In this document: positions 17,919 through 26,548 of the stretch, one piece after another
How the letters are laid out: every line of letters starts with the position of its first letter
How positions within the stretch are numbered: position 1 is the stretch's first letter
DNA from: Hymenobacter sp. YC55
GTDB lineage: Bacteria > Bacteroidota > Bacteroidia > Cytophagales > Hymenobacteraceae
Assembly (NCBI RefSeq): GCF_029433095.1
Contig: NZ_JARNTX010000007.1
Span: 62,001 to 126,000, forward strand
Length of the DNA: 64,000 nucleotides
Reading direction: 5' to 3'
The notes under the pieces: model-generated
What the model was told of the DNA's origin: nothing
Seen by the model: only the letters and a program-made list of their open reading frames with translations
The model's database searches: none
Translations under genes and position numbers: made by a program

Positions 17919-18260
17919 CAGTGACCTGATTTATTTCATGGCACGGCACCTAACGGACAGCGTCCATTCAATTACTTTAGGTATCATAACTGTTACGAAT
18001 CGTATCCGAACTAGCAACGAACGAGCTGATTTCGCTCGGCACACATAGGTAGCGATAAGTGAAGGGCCTCGTTACCTAGCACACCTAAAAGCCGGATTGT
18101 CCTTAAAGCTCCGATTTCGCTATCCTCTACTGAAGTCCGATACCCCGTTATTTTATCAGATCTTATGGAAGGAGTAGAACAAACAGCGATCCCGGCGCAC
18201 GAATGAACCAGCCGTCCTATTACGCTCGTCTCTATGCGTTAGGCTGTTTCCTGCCCTTGA
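17919..18260. other. Intergenic between convergent genes, with the intact repeat
   Basis: Mostly occupied by the intact dispersed repeat (17976-18085). The rest shows TCGCTATCCT, which also occurs near 2695 and 19741, and otherwise nothing recognisable. Confidence 0.4.
17976..18085. repeat. Dispersed non-coding repeat, intact copy B
   Basis: It runs from TTAGGTATCATAACTG through TTACGAATCGTATCC to GTAGCGATAAGTGAAG and CCTCGTTACCTA. It is the uninterrupted version of the sequence split by the IS110 element. Inner arms CGAGC/GCTCG and outer GTAGCGA/TCGTTAC can pair, so it may be a structured RNA or hairpin element. It lies between two convergent genes. Confidence 0.65.
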
Positions 18261-18629
18261 TTAGTCTGGTAGCTCGGCCAAATTCCTGGCCAGCACTTGT
18301 TCCAGTTCTGTGCGGTGGGCATTGCCCCACTGCTCCATCACCTCAATCACTGGCAGCAGCGACCGCCCCAACTCCGTGAGCTGATACTCCACTCTGGGAG
18401 GCAACTCAGGAAAGATAGTTTTGCTCACCAAGCCATGGTGCTCCAGCTCGGCCAGTTGCACGTTGAGCACGCGCCGCGTAGCGCTCGGGAGCATGCGTTG
18501 CATGGCGCTGGGCCGCTGAATGCCCTGGGCAATACCCGCCAGCAGGGTAGACTTCCATTTGCCGTGCAGCACTTCCTTGGTGAGCACAGAGCCGCAATTC
18601 AACGTGTTAGCAATTTTCTTTTGGTACAT
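18261..18629 (-). CDS. HxlR-family transcriptional regulator
   Basis: 122 residues from the ATG at 18629. It has the HxlR winged-helix pattern: Cys near the N-terminus (NCGSVLTKEVLHGKWKSTLL), PSAMQRMLPSATRRVLNVQLAELEHHGLV as the recognition helix region, and PPRVEYQLTELGRSLLPVIEVMEQWG as wing and dimer helix. It is divergent from an SDR oxidoreductase at 18822 across 192 bp. In this family that layout usually means control of the neighbouring redox gene. Confidence 0.9.
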   Translation of the reverse strand: MYQKKIANTLNCGSVLTKEVLHGKWKSTLLAGIAQGIQRPSAMQRMLPSATRRVLNVQLAELEHHGLVSKTIFPELPPRVEYQLTELGRSLLPVIEVMEQWGNAHRTELEQVLARNLAELPD

Positions 18630-18821
18630 CAGGAAAGCAAGTTGAGGAAAGAGATGGCGGAGGAGAACGGGGATTAAATTCGCCCTAGGAGTTAAAAGTA
18701 TCAGGTGCCGAATAAGTTCTCCGTACTTGCCCGCCCTGCCCACGCGTCGGAAGTTTGCCTTGTGAACAGCGCCTGTAGGGTGCAAGTAGCGTCACGCAAC
18801 GCAAACCATCAACTGGAAATC

Positions 18822-19553
18822 ATGGGAAAACTCACCGGAAAAGTAGCCGTTATTACCGGCGCTACCTCGGGCCTGGCCCTGGCCACCGCCCACTTATTTG
18901 TGGCGGAAGGCGCCTACGTCTTCATTACGGGCCGCAACCAGCAGAAACTCGACGAGGCGGTGCGCACCATCGGCCGCAACGTGACGGGTGTGTTGGGCGA
19001 CGCGGCCAACCTAGCCGACCTCGACCGCCTCTACGAGACGGTGCAGCAGGAAAAAGGGAGAATAGACGTCCTGTTCGCTAGCGCGGGGGCGGCCGGCTTC
19101 GGCAAACTGGGCGAGATCACGGAAGCGTTCTTCGATTCCATCTTCAACCTGAACGTCCGCGGCACGCTCTTCACCGTGCAGAAAGCCTTGCCCTTGCTAA
19201 CGGAGGGCGGCGCTATTGTGCTCAATGGGTCGATGGCCTCCATTAAGGGGTATGCGGCCAACAGCGTGTACAGCGCCAGCAAAGCCACGCTCCGGGCCTT
19301 TGTACGGGGGTGGCTGGTCGACTTGCAGGACCGCCACATTCGGGTCAACCTGCTGAGCCCAGGCGCTATCGATACGCCCATGATGGCCGCATCCGGTGCG
19401 GAGTTTAAAGCTCAAATCGCCCCTTTGATTCCGCGCGGGGAAATGGGGCGCCCGGAAGAGGTAGCCGCCGCTGTCCTGTTCCTGGCTTCGGCAGAGGCCA
19501 GCTTTGTGAACGGCATCGAACTCTTCGTCGATGGCGGTATGGGGCAGATTTAG
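18822..19553 (+). CDS. SDR-family NAD(P)-dependent oxidoreductase
   Basis: 243 residues from the ATG at 18822. Classical SDR fold: GATSGLALATA cofactor loop (residues 12-22), GDAANLAD acidic position, NAG box replaced by ASAGAAG, catalytic Ser in NGSMAS, YSASK as Tyr-x-x-x-Lys, and PGAIDTPM. The C-terminal FVNGIELFVDGGMGQI is typical. The full catalytic tetrad appears present, so it should be active on an unknown alcohol or carbonyl. It is probably regulated by the divergent HxlR protein. Confidence 0.9.
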   Translation: MGKLTGKVAVITGATSGLALATAHLFVAEGAYVFITGRNQQKLDEAVRTIGRNVTGVLGDAANLADLDRLYETVQQEKGRIDVLFASAGAAGFGKLGEITEAFFDSIFNLNVRGTLFTVQKALPLLTEGGAIVLNGSMASIKGYAANSVYSASKATLRAFVRGWLVDLQDRHIRVNLLSPGAIDTPMMAASGAEFKAQIAPLIPRGEMGRPEEVAAAVLFLASAEASFVNGIELFVDGGMGQI

Positions 19554-19555
19554 TT

Positions 19556-19594
19556 GAGCAACTACTAGCCCCTTGCGGGTGCAGATAGTTGCTC
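19556..19594. terminator. Terminator hairpin after the SDR gene
   Basis: GAGCAACTA and TAGTTGCTC form a perfect 9-bp stem directly after the TAG stop at 19553. The loop can pair further (CCC/GGG). No strong T tract follows. Confidence 0.5.
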
Positions 19595-19961
19595 GGTCGC
19601 CCTAAAACACCTCCTGCTTCGGTGCTAGTGGATAGTGGATGCCGGCGCAATTCTCCGCGCAGGACCACCCTACCTTCCCATAGGCTCGTGGCAAGAGCCG
19701 GGGGGGTAAACAACAGGGAGAAAAGGCAAGGGCCTAGACTCGCTATCCTGCTTCCCCCCATTATTTACTTCCTTACGCGCTGTGGCGAAACGCTAACGGC
19801 CTACGTGTGCTTCTGGAAGAACCACTGGACGTAAGTAGCATACGCAAAATCGAGAATAGACTCGCCTCGTTACCTATTGCGCAGAAGCCAGGGATATTAT
19901 CATGGAAACCGGGATTGCCTCTTTCTCTTAAGGTCTGATAGCTCTTACTTACCGGCGGATT
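19595..19961. other. Intergenic with a partial repeat core
   Basis: Holds CGCCTCGTTACCTATTG at 19863-19879, the 3' half of the dispersed repeat core (copy D). It lies between convergent genes, as do copies B and C. No credible gene. Confidence 0.45.
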
Positions 19962-20933
19962 CTACAAGCCGAGGAACTTGGCGGCGTTGAAGCGCTTGAC
20001 GTCGTCGAGGCGGGCATAGCGCTCGATCATGGCGTCGGTCTTCTGCTTGGTCTGGTTCTTAATGGCCTTGTTGGACTGGCCGGCCTCGACAGCAATGGTG
20101 ACAAAGGAAGCGCGCAGCGAGTGAGCCGAGTACTGCGCGCCTAGGTGCTGCTGCACGAGCTTGTTGGCACTGATGTCGGAGAGGCGAAACGGGGAGGGCT
20201 GCGCCACCTGCTTGGGCACGCGCTTAAGCGAGACGAACAGCGGGCCTGTCGGCCGCCCCAGCACTTCCAGCCAGGCCTGCACCGAGCGTACGGGACAGTA
20301 ACGATCATCGGGGGCGTAGAAAACGGCTTTATCCTCGACCTCCCCGAACTGGTTGGTTTTGCTCTTGTCGAGGTGGATCATCAACGCTTGGGGGGTAAGC
20401 TCGAGGTGCTCGACGTTGAGGGCCACGAGCTCGGAGCGGCGGAAGGCACCGGCAAAGCCGAGCAGCAGCAGGGCCCGGTCCCGCAGCCCGGCCGGCGTGG
20501 TCAGGTCGAGTCCATTAATCGCTCGCTTAAGCTCGTCGACGCTGAAGGCGGGCGCTTGCTTCTGGCGCTTGCCCAGCACGCGGGTGATGCCCTCGAGCAC
20601 GACGGCCAGCTGCTTGGAGTCGGTGGGCGTCTGGTAGCCGGCCAGCTCGTGCGCTTTGGCGATGGCCGAGAGATGACGGCGGATGGTAGCCAGCTTGCGG
20701 GGTTGGTCGGCCAGGTGCGTCACGTACTGAGCCACGGTGGGTACGGCGGCGGGCAGGTGCTCGAGGTCATGGTCGCGGCAGTACTGCTCGAAGGTGCGCA
20801 GGTCGGCCGCGTAGGCCCGGCGCGTGTTGGCCGCCCCGGCTAAGCCGACCTCGACGTAGCGGGCGACCGCGTCGGAAACCGACGACAAACCCGCGGGCAA
20901 CAACGTGGTGGAAACGGGAATCAACTCACTCAT
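19962..20933 (-). CDS. Tyrosine recombinase/integrase
   Basis: 323 residues from the ATG at 20933. The N-terminal SAM-like core-binding domain covers residues 10-100 (NTRRAYAADLRTFEQYCRDH). The catalytic domain has Arg in LLLGFAGAFRRSELVAL, His-x-x-Arg in YSAHSLRASFVTIAVEAG, and the Tyr nucleophile in DAMIERYARL. The pattern is close to phage-type integrases of GC-rich Proteobacteria and Bacteroidota. It acts by site-specific recombination. A perfect 14+14-bp inverted repeat lies 96 bp upstream and may be its site. A decayed relative lies at 15310-15495. Confidence 0.93.
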   Translation of the reverse strand: MSELIPVSTTLLPAGLSSVSDAVARYVEVGLAGAANTRRAYAADLRTFEQYCRDHDLEHLPAAVPTVAQYVTHLADQPRKLATIRRHLSAIAKAHELAGYQTPTDSKQLAVVLEGITRVLGKRQKQAPAFSVDELKRAINGLDLTTPAGLRDRALLLLGFAGAFRRSELVALNVEHLELTPQALMIHLDKSKTNQFGEVEDKAVFYAPDDRYCPVRSVQAWLEVLGRPTGPLFVSLKRVPKQVAQPSPFRLSDISANKLVQQHLGAQYSAHSLRASFVTIAVEAGQSNKAIKNQTKQKTDAMIERYARLDDVKRFNAAKFLGL

Positions 20934-21028
20934 AGCAGGCAAAGCTAGTCGGTCGTAGCACTCCTTATTATAAGGAGTACTGCGCCCGAGGAAAAGACGA
21001 AAAAAGAGCGGTTTTCAAAGATAGTGGT

Positions 21029-21063
21029 CTTGGTTATGATAATTAACTATTATCATAACCAAG
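21029..21063. other. 35-bp lox-like inverted repeat, candidate recombination site
   Basis: CTTGGTTATGATAA, a 7-nt spacer TTAACTA, then TTATCATAACCAAG: two perfect 14-bp arms. Arm and spacer lengths resemble lox/FRT/dif-type sites of tyrosine recombinases, and the site lies 96 bp upstream of such a gene. An operator for the recombinase is the alternative. The 10-mer TTATCATAAC recurs at 28674 and 28733. Confidence 0.55.
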
Positions 21064-21145
21064 TTGTAAAATCTAGCTCCGCTAACCAATGATTGTCGGA
21101 GTCTTTCCTAGAAAAACAAAACAAAAATCTAAATAGTACAATTAT

Positions 21146-21340
21146 ATGAGAAAAGCAATAATATTATTTGGAAAAATTATATTTTGTCTATTCCTGATTA
21201 TTTCGGGATTTACTATGGTCAACGACAGAGTGAACGGATCGTATATGAGTACCGCTGGTAGAGCACTCAAGCCTTCAGTTAATAGGCAGCAACCAATCAC
21301 TAGGGCTACTGTTTTCTGTACCCTATATATAAAGGAGTAG
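21146..21340 (+). CDS. Small membrane-anchored protein, possibly truncated
   Basis: 64 residues from the ATG at 21146. It starts with a hydrophobic signal-anchor (MRKAIILFGKIIFCLFLIISGF), then NDRVNGSYMSTAGRALK. Low GC like the island around it. The last ~20 residues look unrelated to a natural C-terminus, so a larger gene may have been cut here. Not recognised. Confidence 0.4.
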   Translation: MRKAIILFGKIIFCLFLIISGFTMVNDRVNGSYMSTAGRALKPSVNRQQPITRATVFCTLYIKE

Positions 21341-21538
21341 ATCGTGATGTTTCGCTCAGTACCGCCAGAGATAGTCTTCGCCTTACTCGGCACTAATCCT
21401 ACCACCCGCTTGATGAAGCTTCTACTTTCTAGAGTCGCGTTTGACGCGGCTACGTTGGCCAGACGTAGCTCAGTGCATAAACTCGAACTATGGCGGACAA
21501 TAGGGTACAGCAACCTTCTAATCATCAGGTAATCTGCT

Positions 21539-21898
21539 TTAGAAGTTCTCACTTAAAATAGAAAGTGATACCATCAATAGGCATGCGAAGACCATACTGA
21601 TAAGGATGTATACTGCACTTCGACTGGTAACTTTATAATAGGCAGTAACGAATGAATTATAATCTGAATTTATTCTATACCTGTTTACTATATGTTTCTT
21701 TTCACTGCTAGCGGAATTCTCAAAAACGCTGTCTAGATCAATGTCACCTATTGCTGGATCATGAAAGGGGAGGTTGTTAGAAAAACGGTCATTGATTATG
21801 ATAAGCTTACGTAAGAAGATGGATTTGAGCAGCATCATTCTACACATAAAAAAGAAAGTTGATCCAAACGAAACCAAGAATATGATCAATTCTGTCAT
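21539..21898 (-). CDS. Small two-helix membrane protein
   Basis: 119 residues from the ATG at 21898. Hydrophobic segments lie at residues 3-25 (ELIIFLVSFGSTFFFMCRMM) and 94-114 (AVYILISMVFACLLMVSLSI), with a charged middle part of about 65 residues. AT-rich. It sits 34 bp downstream of the gene at 21933-22172, so the two are likely an operon. Function unknown; small membrane protein pairs in mobile DNA may be immunity or toxin proteins, but nothing here shows that. Confidence 0.5.
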   Translation of the reverse strand: MTELIIFLVSFGSTFFFMCRMMLLKSIFLRKLIIINDRFSNNLPFHDPAIGDIDLDSVFENSASSEKKHIVNRYRINSDYNSFVTAYYKVTSRSAVYILISMVFACLLMVSLSILSENF

Positions 21899-21932
21899 TT
21901 TTGTGATTTAATACCTATACACTAGCTGCTGG

Positions 21933-22172
21933 CTATCTAACAGTAAAGTTTTCGATGTGCCTTAGAATCAGATCGAGTAGGAAGCGCTGCTTTTCATCCT
22001 CATCATATGCTTGATAGTGAGGATGGACTTCTAGTATTTCGACGAGATGGTAGGGAATAATATAAGAGGCATAATTATTAACCTTTAATACAATACCCTC
22101 AATATCGGGCTTCGTGCCAAAACTAATGTTGACCTGAAAACTCTTTTGGAAAAGAGGCGAATAACTGTCCAT
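21933..22172 (-). CDS. Small unknown protein
   Basis: 79 residues from the ATG at 22172. Soluble, with IEGIVLKVNNYASYIIPYHL and an acidic helical end (QAYDEDEKQRFLLDLILRHI). AT-rich like its downstream partner. Not recognised. Good codon continuity and an ATG make it plausible. Confidence 0.5.
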   Translation of the reverse strand: MDSYSPLFQKSFQVNISFGTKPDIEGIVLKVNNYASYIIPYHLVEILEVHPHYQAYDEDEKQRFLLDLILRHIENFTVR

Positions 22173-23000
22173 TGAGAGGAAATAATTTTAGTGCTCCTAA
22201 AGCTACTGGTTTTAATACACTTGTATTCCACTTGTTGATTCTAGCAAGTCAGCTTAATTAATTTTCTATAGAGAATATCACTGCATTCACTACTTTTTAT
22301 TTAATCAACTATTGTTTTTTTGATATCCACTAGGTAAGAAATAGAAGTAAGCAAATGTTTGCTGAGAAAACCATGATGAGTTGACAATGGAATTCTCTTC
22401 TATATTTCTTCTTAAACGGATTGAAGGAGTTTTCAACCACATGAACAATCGCGTATTTTATCTGCCTTCATCTCGAAAGCCAACATCCTGCCGATGTTGT
22501 CTTTTATTTATATAGCGGGTGGCAATAAGCGAATCGCATGAATTTACTTCTCGTCGCGTAAGCTCGTACATACTAGCCGGTTTTTTGCAACGGACTAAGT
22601 AGGAGGTTTTACCGTAGAAATCATTCCTTTCCCTTTAAAGTATTTATTATTCTAATTGGAATGGAAGCGCAGAATGTGTTCTTGTAGGGATAATTATTTA
22701 ATAAATTAACTACAAACAAACAGACGGATAATACAGGCATAAGGATGTAAACTACAAGGAGGGTAAGTAACGATCGATTTCTATTTTCTTAAGAGGCCTA
22801 AATAGATCAAGTCGGAATCCAAGTATCTAATTAGGCTAGCTTACGCGTCTCTGCTGCCTTTTCCAACTAGTGGTTCAAGAGGGCTCCTTTGTTTTCCTGA
22901 GCGAGTACAGCAATAGCCTTCTTTAGGGCAAGAACTAGACCGACAGAATGCTCCGCTTTCTCGCTATCTTATGGGATCTTTCACCTTGTCAGACGGGAGT
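22173..23000. other. AT-rich non-coding stretch
   Basis: About 830 bp with no credible frame. GGTGGCAATAAGCGAA at about 22509 faintly resembles the dispersed repeat core. TCGCTATCTT at 22961 lies just before the serine recombinase and may be part of its promoter. Confidence 0.4.
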
Positions 23001-23591
23001 ATGATTTGGGGCTACGCACGGGTATCGACGCCGGACCAACAGCTGCATCTGCAGTTGGATGCGCTGCGCGCCTATGGCTGCCAGGAAATAGTGAAAGAAA
23101 AAGCCTCGGCCGTTAAGGAGCGTCCTGCCTTGCGCGAGTTGCTTGATCAGCTCCAGCCCGGCGACACGTTCGTGGTGTGGAAGCTCGACCGGCTCGGCCG
23201 CTCGCTCAAGCACTTGGTCGAACTCGTGCTCGGCTTTCAGCAGCAACAAGTCCAGTTGGTGAGCTTGCAGGATCACCTCGATACGACCACCGCTCAGGGG
23301 CGGCTTATGTTCAATCTGTTTGCCTCCCTGGCCGAGTTCGAGCGCGACCTGATCCGTGAGCGTACCCTGGCCGGCTTGACGGCAGCCCGCGCCCGGGGCC
23401 GCCAGGGCGGGCGACCACCGGGCCTGAGCAAAGTGGCCCAACGCAAAGCCGAAGCCGTCAAAACCTTGTATTTGCAGAACGACAAAACGACGGCCGACAT
23501 TGCCCAATTGCTCGGCATTGGTCGCTCCACCGTTTATCGCTATTTGGACCTGCTTGGGGTCGCGACTGGGGCAGCGTCCCGCCCGGCCTGA
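23001..23591 (+). CDS. Serine recombinase (resolvase/invertase)
   Basis: 196 residues from the ATG at 23001 (another ATG at 22971 adds ten residues). GYARVSTPDQQ carries the nucleophilic Ser9. WKLDRLGRSLKHLV, the LFASLAEFERDLIRERT dimer helix, GRQGGRPPGLS and a C-terminal helix-turn-helix (TTADIAQLLGIGRSTVYRYL) follow in standard order and length. It is a complete small resolvase or DNA invertase of the Tn3/Hin class. It sits alone at the edge of the AT-rich island. Its target site is not obvious. Confidence 0.93.
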   Translation: MIWGYARVSTPDQQLHLQLDALRAYGCQEIVKEKASAVKERPALRELLDQLQPGDTFVVWKLDRLGRSLKHLVELVLGFQQQQVQLVSLQDHLDTTTAQGRLMFNLFASLAEFERDLIRERTLAGLTAARARGRQGGRPPGLSKVAQRKAEAVKTLYLQNDKTTADIAQLLGIGRSTVYRYLDLLGVATGAASRPA

Positions 23592-24071
23592 AGAGCGACT
23601 GTTTCTACGACTGGTGCCGCCAGCAGATTACCCGGTACTCCTACCGCTTACTTGGTAAAGTAGGCAGGTATTTTTGTATTTCTTGAGCACATACCTGCTT
23701 ACACTGTGATATGCCCTAGCTGGTATTTCATCATTTCCGACTTACTGTAATTATTTAATTAACGAATCACAATAGTTAGCGATGTCATCTTAAATGAACT
23801 ACCAGTCTGTTCGAAGTTCAGCATGCAACTATTAAAAGTCTTAAAAGAGCAGGTTAGATAGGTAAAACGACAAATCCGATTCTGCTTCGCGTAAGATGGG
23901 AATTCGTTTTTACTACCAAAACAAGACGACTCTAGCCCAGCTACACCAAGATTATTTGACAGCTCGCCTATAACACCAAGACTGTATCAGTGCTAGCACT
24001 GATATAGCTTATACTTTAAAAGATATACTTGCGCAGAGTCAGCTTGCTCATAATTCAAACTTTTGCTTTTC
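23592..24071. other. Intergenic with a hairpin and a perfect palindrome
   Basis: TAGGCAGGTAT and ATACCTGCTTA (23661-23701) form a near-perfect hairpin after the recombinase, a possible terminator. A perfect 20-bp palindrome lies at 23985-24004. No gene. Confidence 0.45.
23985..24004. promoter_or_regulatory. Perfect 20-bp palindrome upstream of the metalloprotease gene
   Basis: TATCAGTGCTAGCACTGATA is a perfect dyad with no loop, 67 bp before the M43 protease start. It fits an operator for a dimeric regulator. The cognate protein is unknown. Confidence 0.5.
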
Positions 24072-24946
24072 ATGATTGGCGTATTAGAAAAGGATAAGAC
24101 CATTCTGTTTCGACACGCATTTTTGATTCTGCTGACAGCTAGCCAGCTGATGGGTTGTGCTGTACTTAGTACTAACACGGAATGTGGAACGGAAGACAGT
24201 AGAGAATATACAATGAAGAATAAAGAATTACAGTTAAAAGATAACTCCACCAAATACAGGATGCCTGTTGTGTTTCATGTACTTTATAATACAGAAGCTG
24301 AAAATATATCCAAACAAGAGATAGAGAATATGTTGGCTACGCTTAGCCATGATTTTACCGCTAAAAATATCGATTTAGCTGAAGTGCCAACGGAATTCAA
24401 AGCGTTTGTTGGCAATCCTGACATCACATTCTACTTAGCTAATAAACTGCCCAATGGAGAAGACACTGATGGCATCATTAGGAAGAAAACCACTAATAAA
24501 AGTTTCAAGGTAAGGGAAAGAAAAGCATTTTTTCAAAGCAAGATAATAAGCCCTAAATCTTATCTTAATGTGTATATATGTGATATCAAAAATTCTAATG
24601 CGTATACACCAACTGAAAGCAATTTAGCTCATGACGGTATAGTGATTGATTATAAGAGAGTATTTGGTGGCAGTAGAACTCTAACTCATGAGGTAGGCCA
24701 CTGGCTTGATCTTCGGCATATTTTTTAGGTGGTTGTGACAATCGAGATGGGGTAGCCGACACTCCAGCTCAATCGAAAAAGCATCCGCATTACTGCGCAA
24801 AGTATCCTACTACTGAATGCAATCAGTCTAATATGTTTATGAACTATATGGATTATAGTAGCTGCAGATATTTTTTTACAAAGGATCAAGCATTTAGAAT
24901 GAGGAGCTACCTAATTGATTACAAAAATCCTGAATTAGTCGAATAA
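24072..24946 (+). pseudogene. M43/pappalysin-like zinc metalloprotease lipoprotein, frameshifted in a T tract
   Basis: From the ATG at 24072 there is a lipoprotein signal (LTASQLMGC, Cys29). A protease domain follows: YRMPVVFHVLY, and the zinc motif HEVGHWLDLRH at residues 206-216 (HExxHxxxxxH). The frame ends at TAG 24726-24728 inside a run of six T (24721-24726). Shifting by one base restores a 72-residue C-terminus: GGCDNRDGVADTPAQ, then MFMNYMDYSSC with the Met-turn and a Phe-Thr-x-x-Q end, to TAA at 24946. One T lost from a run of seven explains it. It may be a pseudogene, slippage-based phase variation, or a sequencing error. Family role: secreted zinc endopeptidase. Confidence 0.85.
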
Positions 24947-25009
24947 TATAATTGCTGCAACACTTGCATACATGATTATTGAATCAAAAACTTTTAAATT
25001 AAAAATGCA

Positions 25010-26269
25010 ATGAAAATTAATGTATTTCTATCGTTAGCAGGAGAAAAAGGCAAGACAGAAGCTGAACGTTTAAAGGCTGAGCTTGAAGCTGTAGAGGCTC
25101 CAAATGGCTTGCATTTTAAATGTTTTCTGTATTCACAAGAAGTTTCTGTAGGCAAGCCTCTCATAGAGAATTATCTAACTCAGCTTGATAAATGTAACTT
25201 CTTTGTCCCAATAATAACGCCAGAATACTGCGAACCAGAGCGCTATCATGTAAAAAAGGAATTAGCAAAAGCGCTTAAAAAAGATGAAGATATATATGTG
25301 GCTAGTGGCCAAAAATTCAGGTTCATTTTTCCTTATGCACCTCATAATGGCTGGTCTCTGATAAAAAAAATATCCGAGCTTGCTGAGCTTATTGTTACAG
25401 CAAGTGTGGCAGACTTAGCGAATGCAATGATTAAAAATTCCCCTTTTATTTTACTCAATCAGGACTCTGAAAAATTTAGTTTTGAAGATTGGCCCCGGAA
25501 ATTTTTTAACCTTGATGGGGAGCCTGATATTCTGCTTGTCTTAGGCCATTCAGGTAAGGAGGATCCACCTAAAGTGACGGATATTCTGAACTTAAAGAAT
25601 TGCTTGATAGAAGAAGATCTTATTGAACGTTATAAAAACAAGCCGGATAGTGTGGTTCCTAAAATGCCTACGCAGTCTATGAGAATCGCAGAGTACTTGC
25701 CTTATCTGTTTCAATTTATCTCAAACGAATACCTTAGGCTGGTGCCGGCAAGCAGGAAGGTGCCTCATATTCCAGCTGATATTGATTGGCACCTAATTAA
25801 GCATCGTTCAGAATTGTTAGGGCAATACAATCTCATTTGCTTCGGCGCAGGCGATACCAACTGGATATCGCGTGCTGTGTTAGCTTACTATGGGACACTC
25901 TTGCCTGTGGTTTTCGATTCGCCGGGTGACTCGCGAGTAATTTTTTACCGAGATTCAGCACATGCTGTCAATGGCAAGGAAGATTATTCTGGGCGCATCG
26001 AGTTAGCGGAATACTCTGAGCTTATGGAACAGGTCCCTGCCAATGACAGCCAATTTGGCGCGGTGTTATTATTATTACCTAATCCTTGGAACACCAAGAA
26101 AAGAGTAATTATTGCTGCTGGCTTAACTGGGCTCGGCTCGCAAGCTTCGATTTTAGCACTCAGTGATGTAAGCATTTCTGTCACCCCACGTGGAGGAACT
26201 CCATGGGCGCGTGTCATTCGCGGAATAGAAGGAAACTGGCAGGCATTGGGGTTTGAAGTAGTTGCCTAG
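25010..26269 (+). CDS. TIR-domain protein
   Basis: 419 residues. Residues 1-95 form a TIR fold: INVFLSLAGEKGKTEAERL (strand A and loop), FLYSQEVSVGKPLIENYL, CNFFVPIITPEYCEPERYHVKKEL with Glu84 at the usual catalytic position. TIR domains of this kind hydrolyse NAD+ or make cADPR-type signals. The middle (110-260) is unassigned. The C-terminal 150 residues form an alpha/beta domain (YNLICFGAGDTNWISRAVL, VLLLLPNPWN, RVIIAAGLTGLGSQAS) that looks like a binding or sensor domain. AT-rich relative to the rest of the window and next to mobile genes. I infer a phage-defence or abortive-infection effector. It may be a one-gene system. Confidence 0.75.
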   Translation: MKINVFLSLAGEKGKTEAERLKAELEAVEAPNGLHFKCFLYSQEVSVGKPLIENYLTQLDKCNFFVPIITPEYCEPERYHVKKELAKALKKDEDIYVASGQKFRFIFPYAPHNGWSLIKKISELAELIVTASVADLANAMIKNSPFILLNQDSEKFSFEDWPRKFFNLDGEPDILLVLGHSGKEDPPKVTDILNLKNCLIEEDLIERYKNKPDSVVPKMPTQSMRIAEYLPYLFQFISNEYLRLVPASRKVPHIPADIDWHLIKHRSELLGQYNLICFGAGDTNWISRAVLAYYGTLLPVVFDSPGDSRVIFYRDSAHAVNGKEDYSGRIELAEYSELMEQVPANDSQFGAVLLLLPNPWNTKKRVIIAAGLTGLGSQASILALSDVSISVTPRGGTPWARVIRGIEGNWQALGFEVVA

Positions 26270-26548
26270 AGTGACGTTACCACCAAAACAACCAAGTTGG
26301 CTTGATTCAAGTGCGGCCCCACGCGCATAAAGCCGTGAGCCTGCGCAATTAGTCTTACTCGGCTTCCGACACGTTGCGTCCTTACTGTTAAGACGGATAC
26401 TCAAGAATTGGAGGAAAACAGGCCTCTTCTCACACAATTAGGGGTTGAGATATGAAGGACTATTACTACCATTTGAAATACACATCGATAATTTTATATA
26501 TTCCATAGAAGGCACGCAGACCACCACCAGCACCAAGAGGGGACGACT

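Noticed and set aside
2690..22970. TCGCTATCCT-type strings near 2695, 18120, 19741 and 22961 as a promoter family
   Set aside because: Short, imperfect and not at a fixed distance from starts; they do not match the Bacteroidota -7/-33 elements well enough to report as promoters.
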